DNA from: JBGVSA01 sp049840475
GTDB lineage: Bacteria > Pseudomonadota > Gammaproteobacteria > Burkholderiales > Rhodocyclaceae
DNA: 64,000 nucleotides
Reading direction: 5' to 3'
Assembly (NCBI GenBank): GCA_049840475.1
Contig: JASGKX010000002.1
Span: 1-64,000, forward strand
The position numbers were made by a program, and so were the translations under genes. Shown piece after piece: positions 44,649 to 53,864 of this stretch; the stretch's first letter is position 1; the number at the start of each line of letters is the position of its first letter. Under the pieces are notes generated by a model. It was not told where the DNA came from, searched no databases, and was given only the letters and a program-made list of their open reading frames with translations.

Positions 44649-45056
44649 ATGTTTGCACCGCAATCTCCCGCAGCCGCGTATGCCCGTATCGGTGTCGAAA
44701 CCGGCGTCACCACGGCCGATCCGCACAAGCTGGTCCTGATGCTGTTCGATGGCGCCCTCCTTTCGATCAACAGCGCCGCCATCTCGATGACGGCTGGCGA
44801 CGTGCCGGCCAAAGGCCGCAACATCACGCGCGCCATCGAGATCGTATCGATGGGCCTGAAGGCCAGTCTCGACATGGAAGCCGGCGGCGAGCTTGCCGAA
44901 CGCCTCGGCCACCTCTACGACTACATATGCGAACGGCTGTTGCTGGCCAACGCGCAGAACAATGAAGGTGCGCTCACCGAAGTATCGCGTCTGCTGGGCG
45001 AACTGAAAGACGCCTGGGAACAGATCGGCGGCAGCGCCGGGGAGGCGGCAGCATGA
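44649..45056 (+). CDS. fliS: Flagellin export chaperone FliS
   Basis: 135 residues. It shows AYARIGVETGVTTADPHKLVLMLFDGAL, the conserved N-terminal block, and the four-helix pattern with LYDYICERLLLANAQN. It prevents cytosolic flagellin polymerisation. The stop overlaps the fliT start by ATGA. Confidence 0.95.
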   Translation: MFAPQSPAAAYARIGVETGVTTADPHKLVLMLFDGALLSINSAAISMTAGDVPAKGRNITRAIEIVSMGLKASLDMEAGGELAERLGHLYDYICERLLLANAQNNEGALTEVSRLLGELKDAWEQIGGSAGEAAA

Positions 45057-45383
45057 TCGACAAACTGGCAATCTACGAACACATGGCTGCGCTGACCGCC
45101 CAGATGGTCACCGCAGCGCAGCAAGCGGACTGGGACCAGCTCACCGAACTCGAACACCACGTTGGCGCCATGCGTGATCAGCTCATCGCCGCCGATCGCG
45201 CTGCGGCCGGGACGGACACCGATGAGACGCGCCGCGCCCGCAAGATTGCGCTCATCCAGCGCATGCTGGCCGATGACCGCGAAATCCGCCGCCACACCGA
45301 ACCGTGGATGGAAAGCGTGCGCACGCTGCTGGCCGGCAATGCGCGCCAGCGCAATCTGCGCACGGCTTACAACCTGGGGCTAA
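45053..45383 (+). CDS. fliT: Flagellar protein FliT, 3' end frameshifted into fliK
   Basis: About 110 residues (MIDKLAIYEHMAALTAQMV ... RTAYNLG), helical and FliT-like, chaperone for FliD. As given, the frame has no stop here: it runs through a GGGG tract at 45376-45379 and continues into the fliK start, making a 242-residue fusion ending at 45781. Removing one G gives NLG followed by TAA (45381-45383), the normal FliT end. I annotate the fliT part to that stop; the fusion is probably an indel artefact. Confidence 0.75.
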
Positions 45384-45427
45384 AAGTCCGGGCTCGGCCG
45401 CGGACCAAGCGCAGAGGCAGGCGCATC

Positions 45428-46575
45428 ATGATTCCAACCGATCTTGCCAGTCGCCTGCGCCTGCTCATCGCCGCCACCGTGCGGCCGCCCGAGGCGATCG
45501 CCCACATCCCCGACAACCTGCTGGAAGAGTCGGCCACCGACACCTTCGATCTGCGCAGCGGCCAGCGCTTTGCCGCGCAGATCCAAGCGCCGTTACCGGA
45601 CGGCACCTTCCGCGCCCAGGTCGCGCAGCACAGCTTGCGGCTGGCCTTGTCCTTCCCCGCACGCGCGGGCGACCTGCTCGAACTTGAAGCCGTTGACACA
45701 CAGGACGGCGTAGTCCACGCACGACTTGCCGACGCCGACGACGCTGTCGCGCGCCCACCATCTCGCCCGCCGGCCGCATGATCGGGCAACTGCTGGCCGG
45801 CCGCTGGGGACCTCCGCAACCCGTGCAACTGTCGCGCGGCGAACCCGATGCTGCCTTCACCGCCGCGCGCCGGCGCCGAACTCGCCCCTGTCCTGCGCCA
45901 GGCAGTGACCCAAAGCGGCCTGTTCTACGAGTCGCATCAGGCGCAATGGCTCAAGGGCGAACTGCCGCTGCCCAGCCTGTTGCAGGAGCCACAAGCGCAA
46001 GAAGGCTTGCGTCAGCTCGCAACACACGCCACGCCCGAACACCTGCAACGCCTGCCCGACCAAGTGCGTGACGCCCTGCTCGCCATGCGCCAACGCGATC
46101 CCGAAACCGCCACGGCAACTCAGGCACAGCGCCCCGCTGCCGAAGCCCTTCGCGACGCAACCGATTCGTTGCAGGCCGCTGCACGCGAAACACTCGCCGT
46201 GCCCGATCGACTCATGCCAGTCGTACATCAGCAACTGGAGTCGATGGCTACGCACCATTTGCATGGCAAGGTCAGGTGTGGCCGGGGCAGACCATGCAAT
46301 GGGATCTCTACGAACCGGGCGAGCGCGACGCGGGCAACACGCAAGACGAAGACATCCACGGTTGGCGTAGCACGCTACGGCTGTCGCTGGTGCGCCTGGG
46401 CGGCGTCGAGGCGCGCATCACGTGGACGCCCAATGGCGTATCGATCCGCGTCGAGGCAGCGGAGGCCGACACGGCAAACACCTTGCGCGCCGGACAAGAA
46501 AAACTCGCCGACGCCATGGCCGCGGCGGGTGTTCCGCTCAACAGCCTGTCGGTGGCACACCATGCTGTGGGATAA
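45428..46575 (+). pseudogene. fliK: Flagellar hook-length control protein FliK, multiply frameshifted
   Basis: Start ATG at 45428 (IPTDLASRLRLLIAATVRP). The protein continues through four frame segments: to about 45748 (one base missing before APTISPAGRMIGQLLAGRW), to 45844-45846 (one extra C; then MLPSPPRAGAELAPVLRQAV), to 46261 (one G missing; HHL then AWQGQVWPGQTMQWDLYE), and to the stop at 46575 (ending LSVAHHAVG). The last part is the Flg_hook domain (STLRLSLVRLGGVEARITW). Joined, it matches the length and layout of beta-proteobacterial FliK located after fliT. FliK measures hook length and switches FlhB specificity. Confidence 0.8.
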
Positions 46576-46898
46576 GCCCGCCCCACGCGGCAAGGCCGTC
46601 GCACTGGCCTATCGCGCAGGCGAAGCTGCCCCGCGCGTGGTGGCCAAGGGGCAAGGGCTGATCGCGCAGGAGATCCTCGATCGGGCGCGTGCGTCGGGCG
46701 TATACGTACGACGAATCGGCGGAGCTGGTTAACCTGCTCATGCAGGTGGATGTCAACCAACACATACCGCCGCAGCTCTACGTCACCATCGCCGAGCTGC
46801 TGGCGTGGCTGTATGCACTGGAGGCCGGGGTCTCGGTGCCGCCGCCCAGTGCTATAGTTCCGCCGGCTCAAGAACGATCACAAGAATATTCAGAATGA
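46562..46898 (+). pseudogene. fhlB: FhlB/EscU-type C-terminal FlhB homologue, frameshifted
   Basis: Starts MLWDKPAPRGKAVALAYRAG at 46562, overlapping the fliK end by 14 bases. It resembles the cytoplasmic domain of FlhB (APRVVAKGQGLIAQEILDRARASGVYV) and then, after a frame change at about 46710 (one extra G in TACGACG), ESAELVNLLMQVDVNQHIPPQLYVTIAELLAWLYAL. Together about 111 residues. Such stand-alone FhlB proteins are found beside fliK in beta-proteobacteria. The stop overlaps the ycgR start by ATGA. Confidence 0.78.
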
Positions 46899-47662
46899 GT
46901 ACCACCACGGCATCTGGCCCTGAGCTTCTTCGCGCTGACGACTATCAGCAATACCTGCTGCACGAAAAGCGGGAGATCGCGTTCGTCATCCGCCAACTGG
47001 CTGCCAAGCACGCCAACGTCACGGCCTATTTCGGCGACAGTACCCGCATCCTGCCCACCAGCGTGATCGCACTGGCCGATGGCGACAGCTCGATCATCGT
47101 CGATCTGTCCATCGACAAGGATCTCAACGCCGCCGCCATCCGGGCCGGACGCCTGCTCTGCATCACCGCACTGGACAAGATCCGCATCCAGTTTCCGCTC
47201 GAAGGCATCGAGCAAGTCGACCATGAAGGCCAGCCCGCGCTACAAGCGCCGCTACCCGACTTGCTGCTTCGGCTGCAACGTCGCGAGCACTATCGTCTGG
47301 CGGTTTCTCTCAACAATGCACCGGCCTGCCGCATCGTCATCGACATGGCCACCAGCGAACAGATCGAGGCGCGCGTGCTCGATATTTCTGGCGGCGGCAT
47401 GGCGCTGCAGTTGCCAGCCACCGCCACGATGTTCAGCTTCGACGCCGAGTTCACCGATTGCCGTATCGATCTGCCCGATCACGGCATCATCACCACGCGC
47501 CTGCGCGTGCGTAATGTCACGCATGTGCAGCAACCCAATGGCACCGAGATTCTGCGCGTGGGCTGCCAGTTTTTGGCTCTCGCCACGCCAGAATCGAACG
47601 CCATCCAACGTTATATCCTGCGCGTCGAGCGCGACCGCAAGGCGCGCGGACTGATCGACTGA
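46895..47662 (+). CDS. ycgR: Flagellar brake protein YcgR (PilZ domain)
   Basis: 255 residues from MSTTTASGPELLRADDYQQY at 46895. The N-terminal YcgR domain (residues about 15-125) is followed by the PilZ domain with the c-di-GMP motif LQRREHYRLAV (RxxxR) and DISGGGMAL (D/NxSxxG). It binds c-di-GMP and slows the flagellar motor. It is the last gene of the flagellar operon. It is intact although its neighbours are frameshifted. Confidence 0.92.
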   Translation: MSTTTASGPELLRADDYQQYLLHEKREIAFVIRQLAAKHANVTAYFGDSTRILPTSVIALADGDSSIIVDLSIDKDLNAAAIRAGRLLCITALDKIRIQFPLEGIEQVDHEGQPALQAPLPDLLLRLQRREHYRLAVSLNNAPACRIVIDMATSEQIEARVLDISGGGMALQLPATATMFSFDAEFTDCRIDLPDHGIITTRLRVRNVTHVQQPNGTEILRVGCQFLALATPESNAIQRYILRVERDRKARGLID

Positions 47663-47858
47663 TCGACGGCGCACAACGTCACAGCTTTATACGATCAACG
47701 TGCCTTGTCTGGACGACTTCGATCTCGCCAGCGTTGTGCGCGTCCTCTTTGACGGGCGCCATTGGGAAGGCAACACCCGCAACCTGAAGTAGCGGATCAA
47801 GGTGCAGGGCGAAGGCCCGAGGTGATAAGGTGGCGCTTTTCGCGCATCTGGAATCACC

Positions 47859-48356
47859 ATGAGCCTGGAACAAGACATCGCCAAGATCGCCCAGCAAGAA
47901 CAATCGCTGCGCTTCGACAAGTTCGACAACGCCACCGCATTTGAACTGGGCCTGCGTCTAAAGGCTGCAGCGGAAGCGCGCGGCGCTGGCGTGGCCATCG
48001 ACGTTCAGCTCAATGGCTTTCCGCTGTTCTTCTACGCCATGCCGGGCACCTCGCCCGACAACGCCGACTGGATCCGCCGCAAGCGCAATGTCGTCACCAA
48101 GTGCCATCGCAGCTCCTACGGCGTGGGCATGCGCATGCAGAGCCTGAACACCAGCTTCACTGAACGCTACGGCGCCCCGGTAGCCGATTACGCCACTCAC
48201 GGCGGTTGCTTCCCGATCTTTGTGCGCGGCGTTGGTTGCGTCGGCACGGTTGCGGTATCGGGACTGCCGCAGCGTGAAGACCACAATCTCGTCGTCGCCG
48301 TGCTGGCTGAGTTTCTCGGGCAGTCGTACGACGAACTCAAACTGGCAGACGAATGA
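47859..48356 (+). CDS. UPF0303 / HbpS-like heme-degrading domain protein
   Basis: 165 residues. It contains the family blocks FELGLRLKAAAEARGAGVAIDVQLNG (segment of a longer conserved run), RRKRNVVTKCHRSSYGVGM and HGGCFPIFVRGVGCVGTVAVSGLPQ. UPF0303 proteins share the HbpS fold; a heme or cofactor interaction is inferred from the family. No signal peptide. The stop overlaps the chagasin-like gene by ATGA. Confidence 0.85.
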   Translation: MSLEQDIAKIAQQEQSLRFDKFDNATAFELGLRLKAAAEARGAGVAIDVQLNGFPLFFYAMPGTSPDNADWIRRKRNVVTKCHRSSYGVGMRMQSLNTSFTERYGAPVADYATHGGCFPIFVRGVGCVGTVAVSGLPQREDHNLVVAVLAEFLGQSYDELKLADE

Positions 48357-48760
48357 CCATGCGCGCCGCGCTCGCCACCCTGATGTGCGCGCTGCTCGGC
48401 GCATGCTCCACGCTCATGCCGGAATCCGCGCAGCGCGCCAACGTCTCGCTCTCTGACGCCGACAGCGGCGCCGACCGGTTCGTGAAGGCGGGCGATATCA
48501 TCGAAATCAGCCTGCCCGCCAATCACACCACGGGCTTCACATGGGGTTTCGTCGCGGACTCAGCCACGACCGTGGTATCTCTGGGCCAGCCGCAATACGT
48601 CCAGAACGCGGGAACAGGCCTGGGACGTGGCGGCGTGGAAAAATGGCGCTTTCGCGCCAACCGCGCCGGAACGCAGACACTGCGCTTCGAATACCGTCGC
48701 CCGGCAGACCGGACAACGCCGCCATCGCGCACGGCAAGCTTCAACATCCGCGTCAATTGA
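48353..48760 (+). CDS. Chagasin-family (I42) cysteine protease inhibitor, lipoprotein
   Basis: 135 residues. Signal and lipobox MCALLGAC indicate a lipoprotein. Inhibitory loops typical of I42 inhibitors are visible: NHTTGFTW (NxTTGxxW), GTGLGRGGVEKWRF and the YRRP loop. It likely inhibits papain-like cysteine proteases in the envelope or outside. It overlaps the UPF0303 gene and may be translationally coupled to it. Confidence 0.88.
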   Translation: MTMRAALATLMCALLGACSTLMPESAQRANVSLSDADSGADRFVKAGDIIEISLPANHTTGFTWGFVADSATTVVSLGQPQYVQNAGTGLGRGGVEKWRFRANRAGTQTLRFEYRRPADRTTPPSRTASFNIRVN

Positions 48761-48872
48761 ATACCTGGCGGGCGAAGCCAGCCCGTCGATCGTCACCATC
48801 GGTTGTGTTGACGACTGGCGGCAAAAGCCCGGCTGACTTAGCATCGCGGCTTTTGCACCCTACCGCTCGTCC

Positions 48873-49766
48873 ATGACAGCCCCCACCTCCGCCACCGAAC
48901 GCGCCCACGCCACCACACGCTATCTGTGGATGTCCGTCATCGCCGCCGTGGCAACCATCGTGCTGAAGTTCGCCGCGTGGTGGTGGAGCGGATCGATCGG
49001 CCTGCTGTCCGATGCGCTGGAGTCTTTCGTGAACCTTGCCGGCGCCGCCTTTGCGCTGGGCATGGTAAGCGTCGCCCGCACGCCACCTGACGAAGACCAT
49101 CCCTTTGGCCACAACAAGGCCGAGTACTTCTCCAGCGGCTTCGAAGGCACGCTGATCTTCGCTGCCGCCATTGCCATCCTCGTGACCGCCGTGCCGCGTC
49201 TGTGGAACCCGCCCGCACTTGAGTCGCTCGACGTCGGCCTGATCTTCTCCGCCATCAGTACGGCACTCAATTTTGTCGTGTCGCGCGTGTTGATGAACGC
49301 CTCGCGCCGGCTGCACTCGATCGTGCTGGAGGCCGATGCGCGCCACCTCATGACCGACGTCTGGACGTCCATTGGCGTCATCGCCGCGCTGTTCGGGGTG
49401 ATGGCCACCGGCTGGCGCTGGCTCGACCCGGTGATCGCCATCGTCGTGGCGCTGCACATCATGGTCGAAGGCGGCAAACTGATGCGGGCCTCGGTCAACG
49501 GGCTCATGGACCTCGCACTCCCCGCCGCTGACATCGAACGCATCGATACCGTGCTGCAGGGCTATTCAAACCGGGGCGTGCGCTTTGAACACCTCAAGAC
49601 GCGCCGTGCCGGCAGCGAACGCTTCGTCCACCTCAACGTGCTCGTACCGGGCGACTGGCGTGTGGATCACTCGCACCAACTGCTCGACGAAATCGAAGAC
49701 AGCATCGCCCACGCGCTCGGCGGCGCACAGGTCACGACGCACCTCGAACCGCTCTCCGGGCACTAA
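48873..49766 (+). CDS. Cation diffusion facilitator transporter
   Basis: 297 residues. Six TM helices fill residues about 15-215. TM2 has LLSDALESFVNLAG and TM5 EADARHLMTDVWTSIGV, the metal-coordinating pairs of CDF proteins. A C-terminal cytosolic domain (residues about 215-297) includes GVRFEHLKTRRAGSERFVHLNV and a late VDHSHQLLDEIE. It is predicted to export divalent metals (Zn, Co, Fe or Mn) by proton antiport; the specific metal is not determinable. Confidence 0.9.
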   Translation: MTAPTSATERAHATTRYLWMSVIAAVATIVLKFAAWWWSGSIGLLSDALESFVNLAGAAFALGMVSVARTPPDEDHPFGHNKAEYFSSGFEGTLIFAAAIAILVTAVPRLWNPPALESLDVGLIFSAISTALNFVVSRVLMNASRRLHSIVLEADARHLMTDVWTSIGVIAALFGVMATGWRWLDPVIAIVVALHIMVEGGKLMRASVNGLMDLALPAADIERIDTVLQGYSNRGVRFEHLKTRRAGSERFVHLNVLVPGDWRVDHSHQLLDEIEDSIAHALGGAQVTTHLEPLSGH

Positions 49767-49827
49767 ATCAGCAACGCGCGCTACGCTGCGGGTGCGCCGG
49801 GCGGCCGTATTCCGATAAAATCGCGTG

Positions 49828-50847
49828 ATGCTCTACAAATTCGCACGGCCGTTCCTGTTCTCGCTCGACCCGGAAACGGCACACACGCTCGCCCTTTGGT
49901 CCATGAGCCATCTCGGCGGCTTCATCCGCCGCAACGCCATGCTGACCGACAAGCCAGTCCAGGTGATGGGCCTTGAATTCCCGAACCGCATCGGTCTTGC
50001 CGCCGGGCTCGACAAGAACGGCGAAGCCATCGACGCGCTGGCAAGCTTCGGTTTCGGCCATATCGAGATCGGCACCGTCACGCCGCGCCCGCAACCGGGC
50101 AACCCGCGCCCACGGATGTTCCGCATCCCGAAGCAACAGGCGATCATCAATCGCATGGGCTTCAACAATCACGGCGTAGACAACCTCATCGCCAACGTAA
50201 AGGCAGCGCGCTATCGCGGCATTCTTGGCATCAACATCGGCAAGAACCTCGACACGCCCATCGAAAAGGCCGCTGACGATTACCTGATCTGTCTCGACAA
50301 GGTCTATCCGCACGCCAGTTACGTGACGGTGAATATCTCGTCGCCCAACACCAAGAACCTGCGCCAGTTGCAGGGCGAGTCCGAACTGGACGCGCTGCTC
50401 GGCACACTCAAGGCACGCCAGACTGCGCTGGCCGACGAACATGGCCGCTACGTGCCGGTGGCGCTGAAGATCGCGCCCGATCTGGACGAAGCGCAGATCA
50501 CGAACATTGCGGACGCACTGCGCCGGCACCGCATCGATGGTGTGATCGCCACCAACACGACGCTCTCGCGCGAGAGCGTGGAGAAGGAAAAGCACGGTGC
50601 AGAATCCGGCGGTCTGTCAGGCCTGCCGGTACGCGAAAAATCCACCGCAGTCATCCGGCAACTGTCGCAGCTTCTGGCGGGTGAATTGCCGATCATCGGC
50701 GTCGGCGGCGTCATGGAACCCGAAGATGCGGTCGAAAAACTCCAGGCGGGTGCCGCGCTCGTGCAGATTTACACGGGCTTCATCTACAGCGGGCCCGGCC
50801 TGGTAAAGGAGTGCGTCGCCGCCACGCGCGAAGCGACGCCGGCCTGA
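49828..50847 (+). CDS. pyrD: Dihydroorotate dehydrogenase, class 2 (quinone)
   Basis: 339 residues from MLYKFARPFLFSLDPETAH at 49828; the N-terminal helices form the membrane/quinone-binding region of class 2 enzymes. FMN and substrate blocks are NRIGLAAGLDKNGE, NRMGFNNHGVDNL, YVTVNISSPNTKNLRQLQ and SGLPVREKST. It oxidises dihydroorotate to orotate with ubiquinone. It is transcribed ahead of the rsx operon. Confidence 0.96.
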   Translation: MLYKFARPFLFSLDPETAHTLALWSMSHLGGFIRRNAMLTDKPVQVMGLEFPNRIGLAAGLDKNGEAIDALASFGFGHIEIGTVTPRPQPGNPRPRMFRIPKQQAIINRMGFNNHGVDNLIANVKAARYRGILGINIGKNLDTPIEKAADDYLICLDKVYPHASYVTVNISSPNTKNLRQLQGESELDALLGTLKARQTALADEHGRYVPVALKIAPDLDEAQITNIADALRRHRIDGVIATNTTLSRESVEKEKHGAESGGLSGLPVREKSTAVIRQLSQLLAGELPIIGVGGVMEPEDAVEKLQAGAALVQIYTGFIYSGPGLVKECVAATREATPA

Positions 50848-50927
50848 TCCGGATCGCCGCCGGCATGGTCAGGCGTCACGCGCTACCCTGATACCTGACA
50901 CATCGGCCCGGCGGCGCCATTGAACAC

Positions 50928-51512
50928 ATGACCCAATACCTGCTGCTCCTGCTCGGCGCGGTGCTCGTGAACAATGTGGTGTTCGTGCGCATCCTCGGCC
51001 TGTGCCCGTTCATGGGCGTCTCGCGCAAGCTCGAGACGGCCGTGGGCATGGGTGCGGCCACGGCATTCGTGCTGACGCTTGGTTGCGCGACGAGCTACCT
51101 GATCGACCACTACGTGCTGATGCCGCTGGACGTGGCTTACCTGCGCACGCTGGCGTTCATCGTGGTGATCGCCGCCATCGTGCAACTGACCGAACTGGTG
51201 CTGCAAAAGACCAGCCCCGTGCTGCATCAGGTGCTGGGCATCTACCTGCCGTTGATCACCACGAACTGCGCAGTGCTGGGCATTCCGCTGCTATCGGTCG
51301 CCAACCAGTACAACCTGCTGCAATCGATGCTGTTCGGCTTTGGCAGCTCGGCGGGCTTCTCGCTGGCGCTGATTCTCTTCGCCGGCATCCGCGAGCGACT
51401 CGAAGGCGCTGACGTGCCTGTGCCGTTTCGTGGCACAGCCATCGCCATGATTACGGCCGGCCTGATGAGTCTTGCATTCATGGGCTTTGCCGGACTGGAC
51501 AAATTCCAATGA
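50928..51512 (+). CDS. rsxA: Electron transport complex subunit RsxA/RnfA
   Basis: 194 residues, six TM helices. It shows the conserved LLLGAVLVNNVVFVRILGLCPFMG with the Fe-S-coordinating Cys of the RnfA/E pair and a second half-membrane block (IYLPLITTNCAVLG). The Rnf/Rsx complex couples electron flow between NADH/ferredoxin and ion translocation; in E. coli Rsx keeps SoxR reduced. It is first gene of the rsx operon. Confidence 0.95.
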   Translation: MTQYLLLLLGAVLVNNVVFVRILGLCPFMGVSRKLETAVGMGAATAFVLTLGCATSYLIDHYVLMPLDVAYLRTLAFIVVIAAIVQLTELVLQKTSPVLHQVLGIYLPLITTNCAVLGIPLLSVANQYNLLQSMLFGFGSSAGFSLALILFAGIRERLEGADVPVPFRGTAIAMITAGLMSLAFMGFAGLDKFQ

Positions 51513-51528
51513 CGGTGGCGCGCCGCTT

Positions 51529-52089
51529 ATGCTGACCGCACTCGCCGTCATGCTGGCACTGGCGCTCGTCATCGGCGCCCTGCTCGGCTACGCGTCGATC
51601 CGTTTCAAGGTCGAAGGCGATCCGTTGGTCAACAAGATCGACGCCATCCTGCCCCAGACGCAATGCGGCCAGTGTGGATACCCCGGTTGCCGCCCGTACG
51701 CGACCGCCATCGCGGGGGGCGACGCGGACATCAACCAGTGCCCGCCCGGCGGTGACGAAGGCATCCACAAGCTGGCGGATCTGCTCGGGCGCGAATACAA
51801 ACCGCTCAACGCCGAGAATGGCAGCGAAAAACCCAAGGCCATCGCGGTCATCGACGAGAACGACTGCATCGGCTGTACGCTGTGCCTGCAAGCCTGCCCG
51901 GTCAACGCCATCTCTGGCGCGGCCAAACAGATGCATACAGTCATCGTGCCGCTGTGCACCGGGTGCGAACTGTGCGTCGCACCCTGCCCCGTCAACTGCA
52001 TCCGCATGGAAGACGTCGGCGAAACCGTACAGAGCTGGAAGTGGCGCTATCCCGTGGTACGCCTGCAACCGCAGGAGCGCGCAGCATGA
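51529..52089 (+). CDS. rsxB: Electron transport complex Fe-S protein RsxB/RnfB
   Basis: 186 residues from MLTALAVMLALALVIGALLG. An N-terminal TM anchor is followed by the 4Fe-4S motif CGQCGYPGCRPYA and two ferredoxin motifs CIGCTLCLQACPVNAI and CTGCELCVAPCPVNCI. It transfers electrons to the membrane subunits. The stop overlaps the rsxC start by ATGA. Confidence 0.95.
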   Translation: MLTALAVMLALALVIGALLGYASIRFKVEGDPLVNKIDAILPQTQCGQCGYPGCRPYATAIAGGDADINQCPPGGDEGIHKLADLLGREYKPLNAENGSEKPKAIAVIDENDCIGCTLCLQACPVNAISGAAKQMHTVIVPLCTGCELCVAPCPVNCIRMEDVGETVQSWKWRYPVVRLQPQERAA

Positions 52090-53864
52090 ACGCCCTGCGC
52101 CGACTGTTCTCGTTCAATGGCGGGGTCAAACCGCTCACGCACAAGAGTGACTCCACGCAGCAGCCCATCGCGTGCTTGCCGCTGGCCAGCGAGTTGGTCG
52201 TGCCGCTGCATCAGAGCATCGGTGGCACGCCACGGCCACTGGTCGTAGCGGGACAGCTTGTGCTCAAGGGAGAGCGCATCGGCGCGGCCGATGGCAACGT
52301 GTCGGCGGCCGTGCATGCGCCGACCTCCGGCCGCGTGACAGCGGTGGAACCGCGACAGATGCCGCACACCTCGGGTCTGTCCGCGCTGTGCGTGGTGATC
52401 GAGTCCGACGGCGAAGATCGCTGGACGACGCTCGAGCCCGTGCCATATCGGTCGCTGCCCACCGATGAGCTGCGCGACATTCTGCGCGATGCCGGCGTCG
52501 TCGGTCTGGGCGGTGCGGTGTTCCCAAGTCACCTCAAGCTTCGGCCCGGCCGCAAAGTGGCCGCGCGCACGCTGGTGCTCAATGGCGCCGAGTGCGAACC
52601 ATATATCACCTGCGATGACATGCTCATGCGCGAGCGTGCGGCGGACATTCTGCGTGGCGCGCGAATCATGCGTCACATGCTCGGCGCTGAAGAGGTCCTC
52701 GTCGGCATTGAAGACAACAAACCCGAAGCCGTTGCCGCCATGCGCGCAGCCGCTGCGGGCATCGACGACATGCACGTCGAAGTCATCGCCGTGCCGACGC
52801 GCTACCCCGCAGGCGGCGCAAAGCAACTGATTCGCGTGCTCACAGGCATCGAAGTGCCTCACGGCGAGCGCTCCACCGATTACGGCGTGCAGTGCTTCAA
52901 CGTCGGCACAGCTTTCGCGGTACACGAAGCGATCGAACTTGGTCGTCCGCTGGTGTCACGCATCGTCACCGTCGCCGGCAATGTCAACGCACCCCGCAAT
53001 TTCGAGGTGCCTTTCGGCACGCCGATGACGCATCTCGCGCGACATGCGGGGCTGCGCACCGGGACCACGCACTTCATCATGGGTGGTCCCATGATGGGCT
53101 TTCGCATGCCGTCGTTCGACGTGCCGGTCGTCAAGGCCACCAACTGCGTGATCGCTGCCACGCCGACGCTCTTCGCGCCACCGATGCCAGAGCAGCCCTG
53201 CATCCGCTGTGGCGATTGCGCACGCGCCTGCCCGGCCGATCTGCAGCCCTTCGAGCTGTATTGGCACGCGCGCAGCAAGAATTTCGGCAAGGCGCAGGAG
53301 TACCACCTCTTCGATTGCATCGAATGCGGCTGCTGTAGCTACGTGTGTCCGTCGCACATTCCGCTGGTCAACTACTTCCGTTTCGGCAAGAGCGAAATCT
53401 GGGCGCGCGAACAACAAAAGACTGAAGCGGACTCCGCTCGTGAGCGCTTTGAGTCGCGCAACGCTCGGCTGGATCGCGAAAAACAAGAGAAAGCCGAACG
53501 CCTTGCGGCCCGCGCCGCGGGGGCGCCGCGCACCGAAGCCGCCACGGCAACGGCGGCGACCGCTGCGAGCACCGACGACGACGCCAAGAAGGCCCTCATC
53601 GCTGCCGCCATGGCACGTGCCCAACAACGTTCGACGGCAATCGCTGATGCTCCCGCGCCAGCCCCGACCGAGGCAGCCCCCGCCAGCCATGACACCAAGA
53701 AGGCGCTCATTGCTGCGGCCCTTGCCCGTGCTCAAGCACAGCAGGTGGCGGCCGCACCGCGCAACACCGAAAATCTGACTCCCGCCCAGCAGGCGCAAAT
53801 CGACGCAGCAGATACGCGTCGCGCCGCTGCTCCCGCCACCACTGAAAAGGAACCCGATCGATGA
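52086..53864 (+). CDS. rsxC: Electron transport complex subunit RsxC/RnfC
   Basis: 592 residues from MNALRRLFSFNGGVKP at 52086. An RnfC barrel start (GGVKPLTHKSDS, PTSGRVTAVEPR), an NADH/FMN-type Rossmann region (LILNGAECEPYIT-like), and two ferredoxin clusters CIRCGDCARACPADL and CIECGCCSYVCPSHI. The Ala/Lys-rich C-terminal tail contains near-repeats DDDAKKALIAAAMARAQ and THDTKKALIAAALARAQ-like units, as is common for RsxC. It ends overlapping the next gene by ATGA. Confidence 0.93.
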   Translation: MNALRRLFSFNGGVKPLTHKSDSTQQPIACLPLASELVVPLHQSIGGTPRPLVVAGQLVLKGERIGAADGNVSAAVHAPTSGRVTAVEPRQMPHTSGLSALCVVIESDGEDRWTTLEPVPYRSLPTDELRDILRDAGVVGLGGAVFPSHLKLRPGRKVAARTLVLNGAECEPYITCDDMLMRERAADILRGARIMRHMLGAEEVLVGIEDNKPEAVAAMRAAAAGIDDMHVEVIAVPTRYPAGGAKQLIRVLTGIEVPHGERSTDYGVQCFNVGTAFAVHEAIELGRPLVSRIVTVAGNVNAPRNFEVPFGTPMTHLARHAGLRTGTTHFIMGGPMMGFRMPSFDVPVVKATNCVIAATPTLFAPPMPEQPCIRCGDCARACPADLQPFELYWHARSKNFGKAQEYHLFDCIECGCCSYVCPSHIPLVNYFRFGKSEIWAREQQKTEADSARERFESRNARLDREKQEKAERLAARAAGAPRTEAATATAATAASTDDDAKKALIAAAMARAQQRSTAIADAPAPAPTEAAPASHDTKKALIAAALARAQAQQVAAAPRNTENLTPAQQAQIDAADTRRAAAPATTEKEPDR

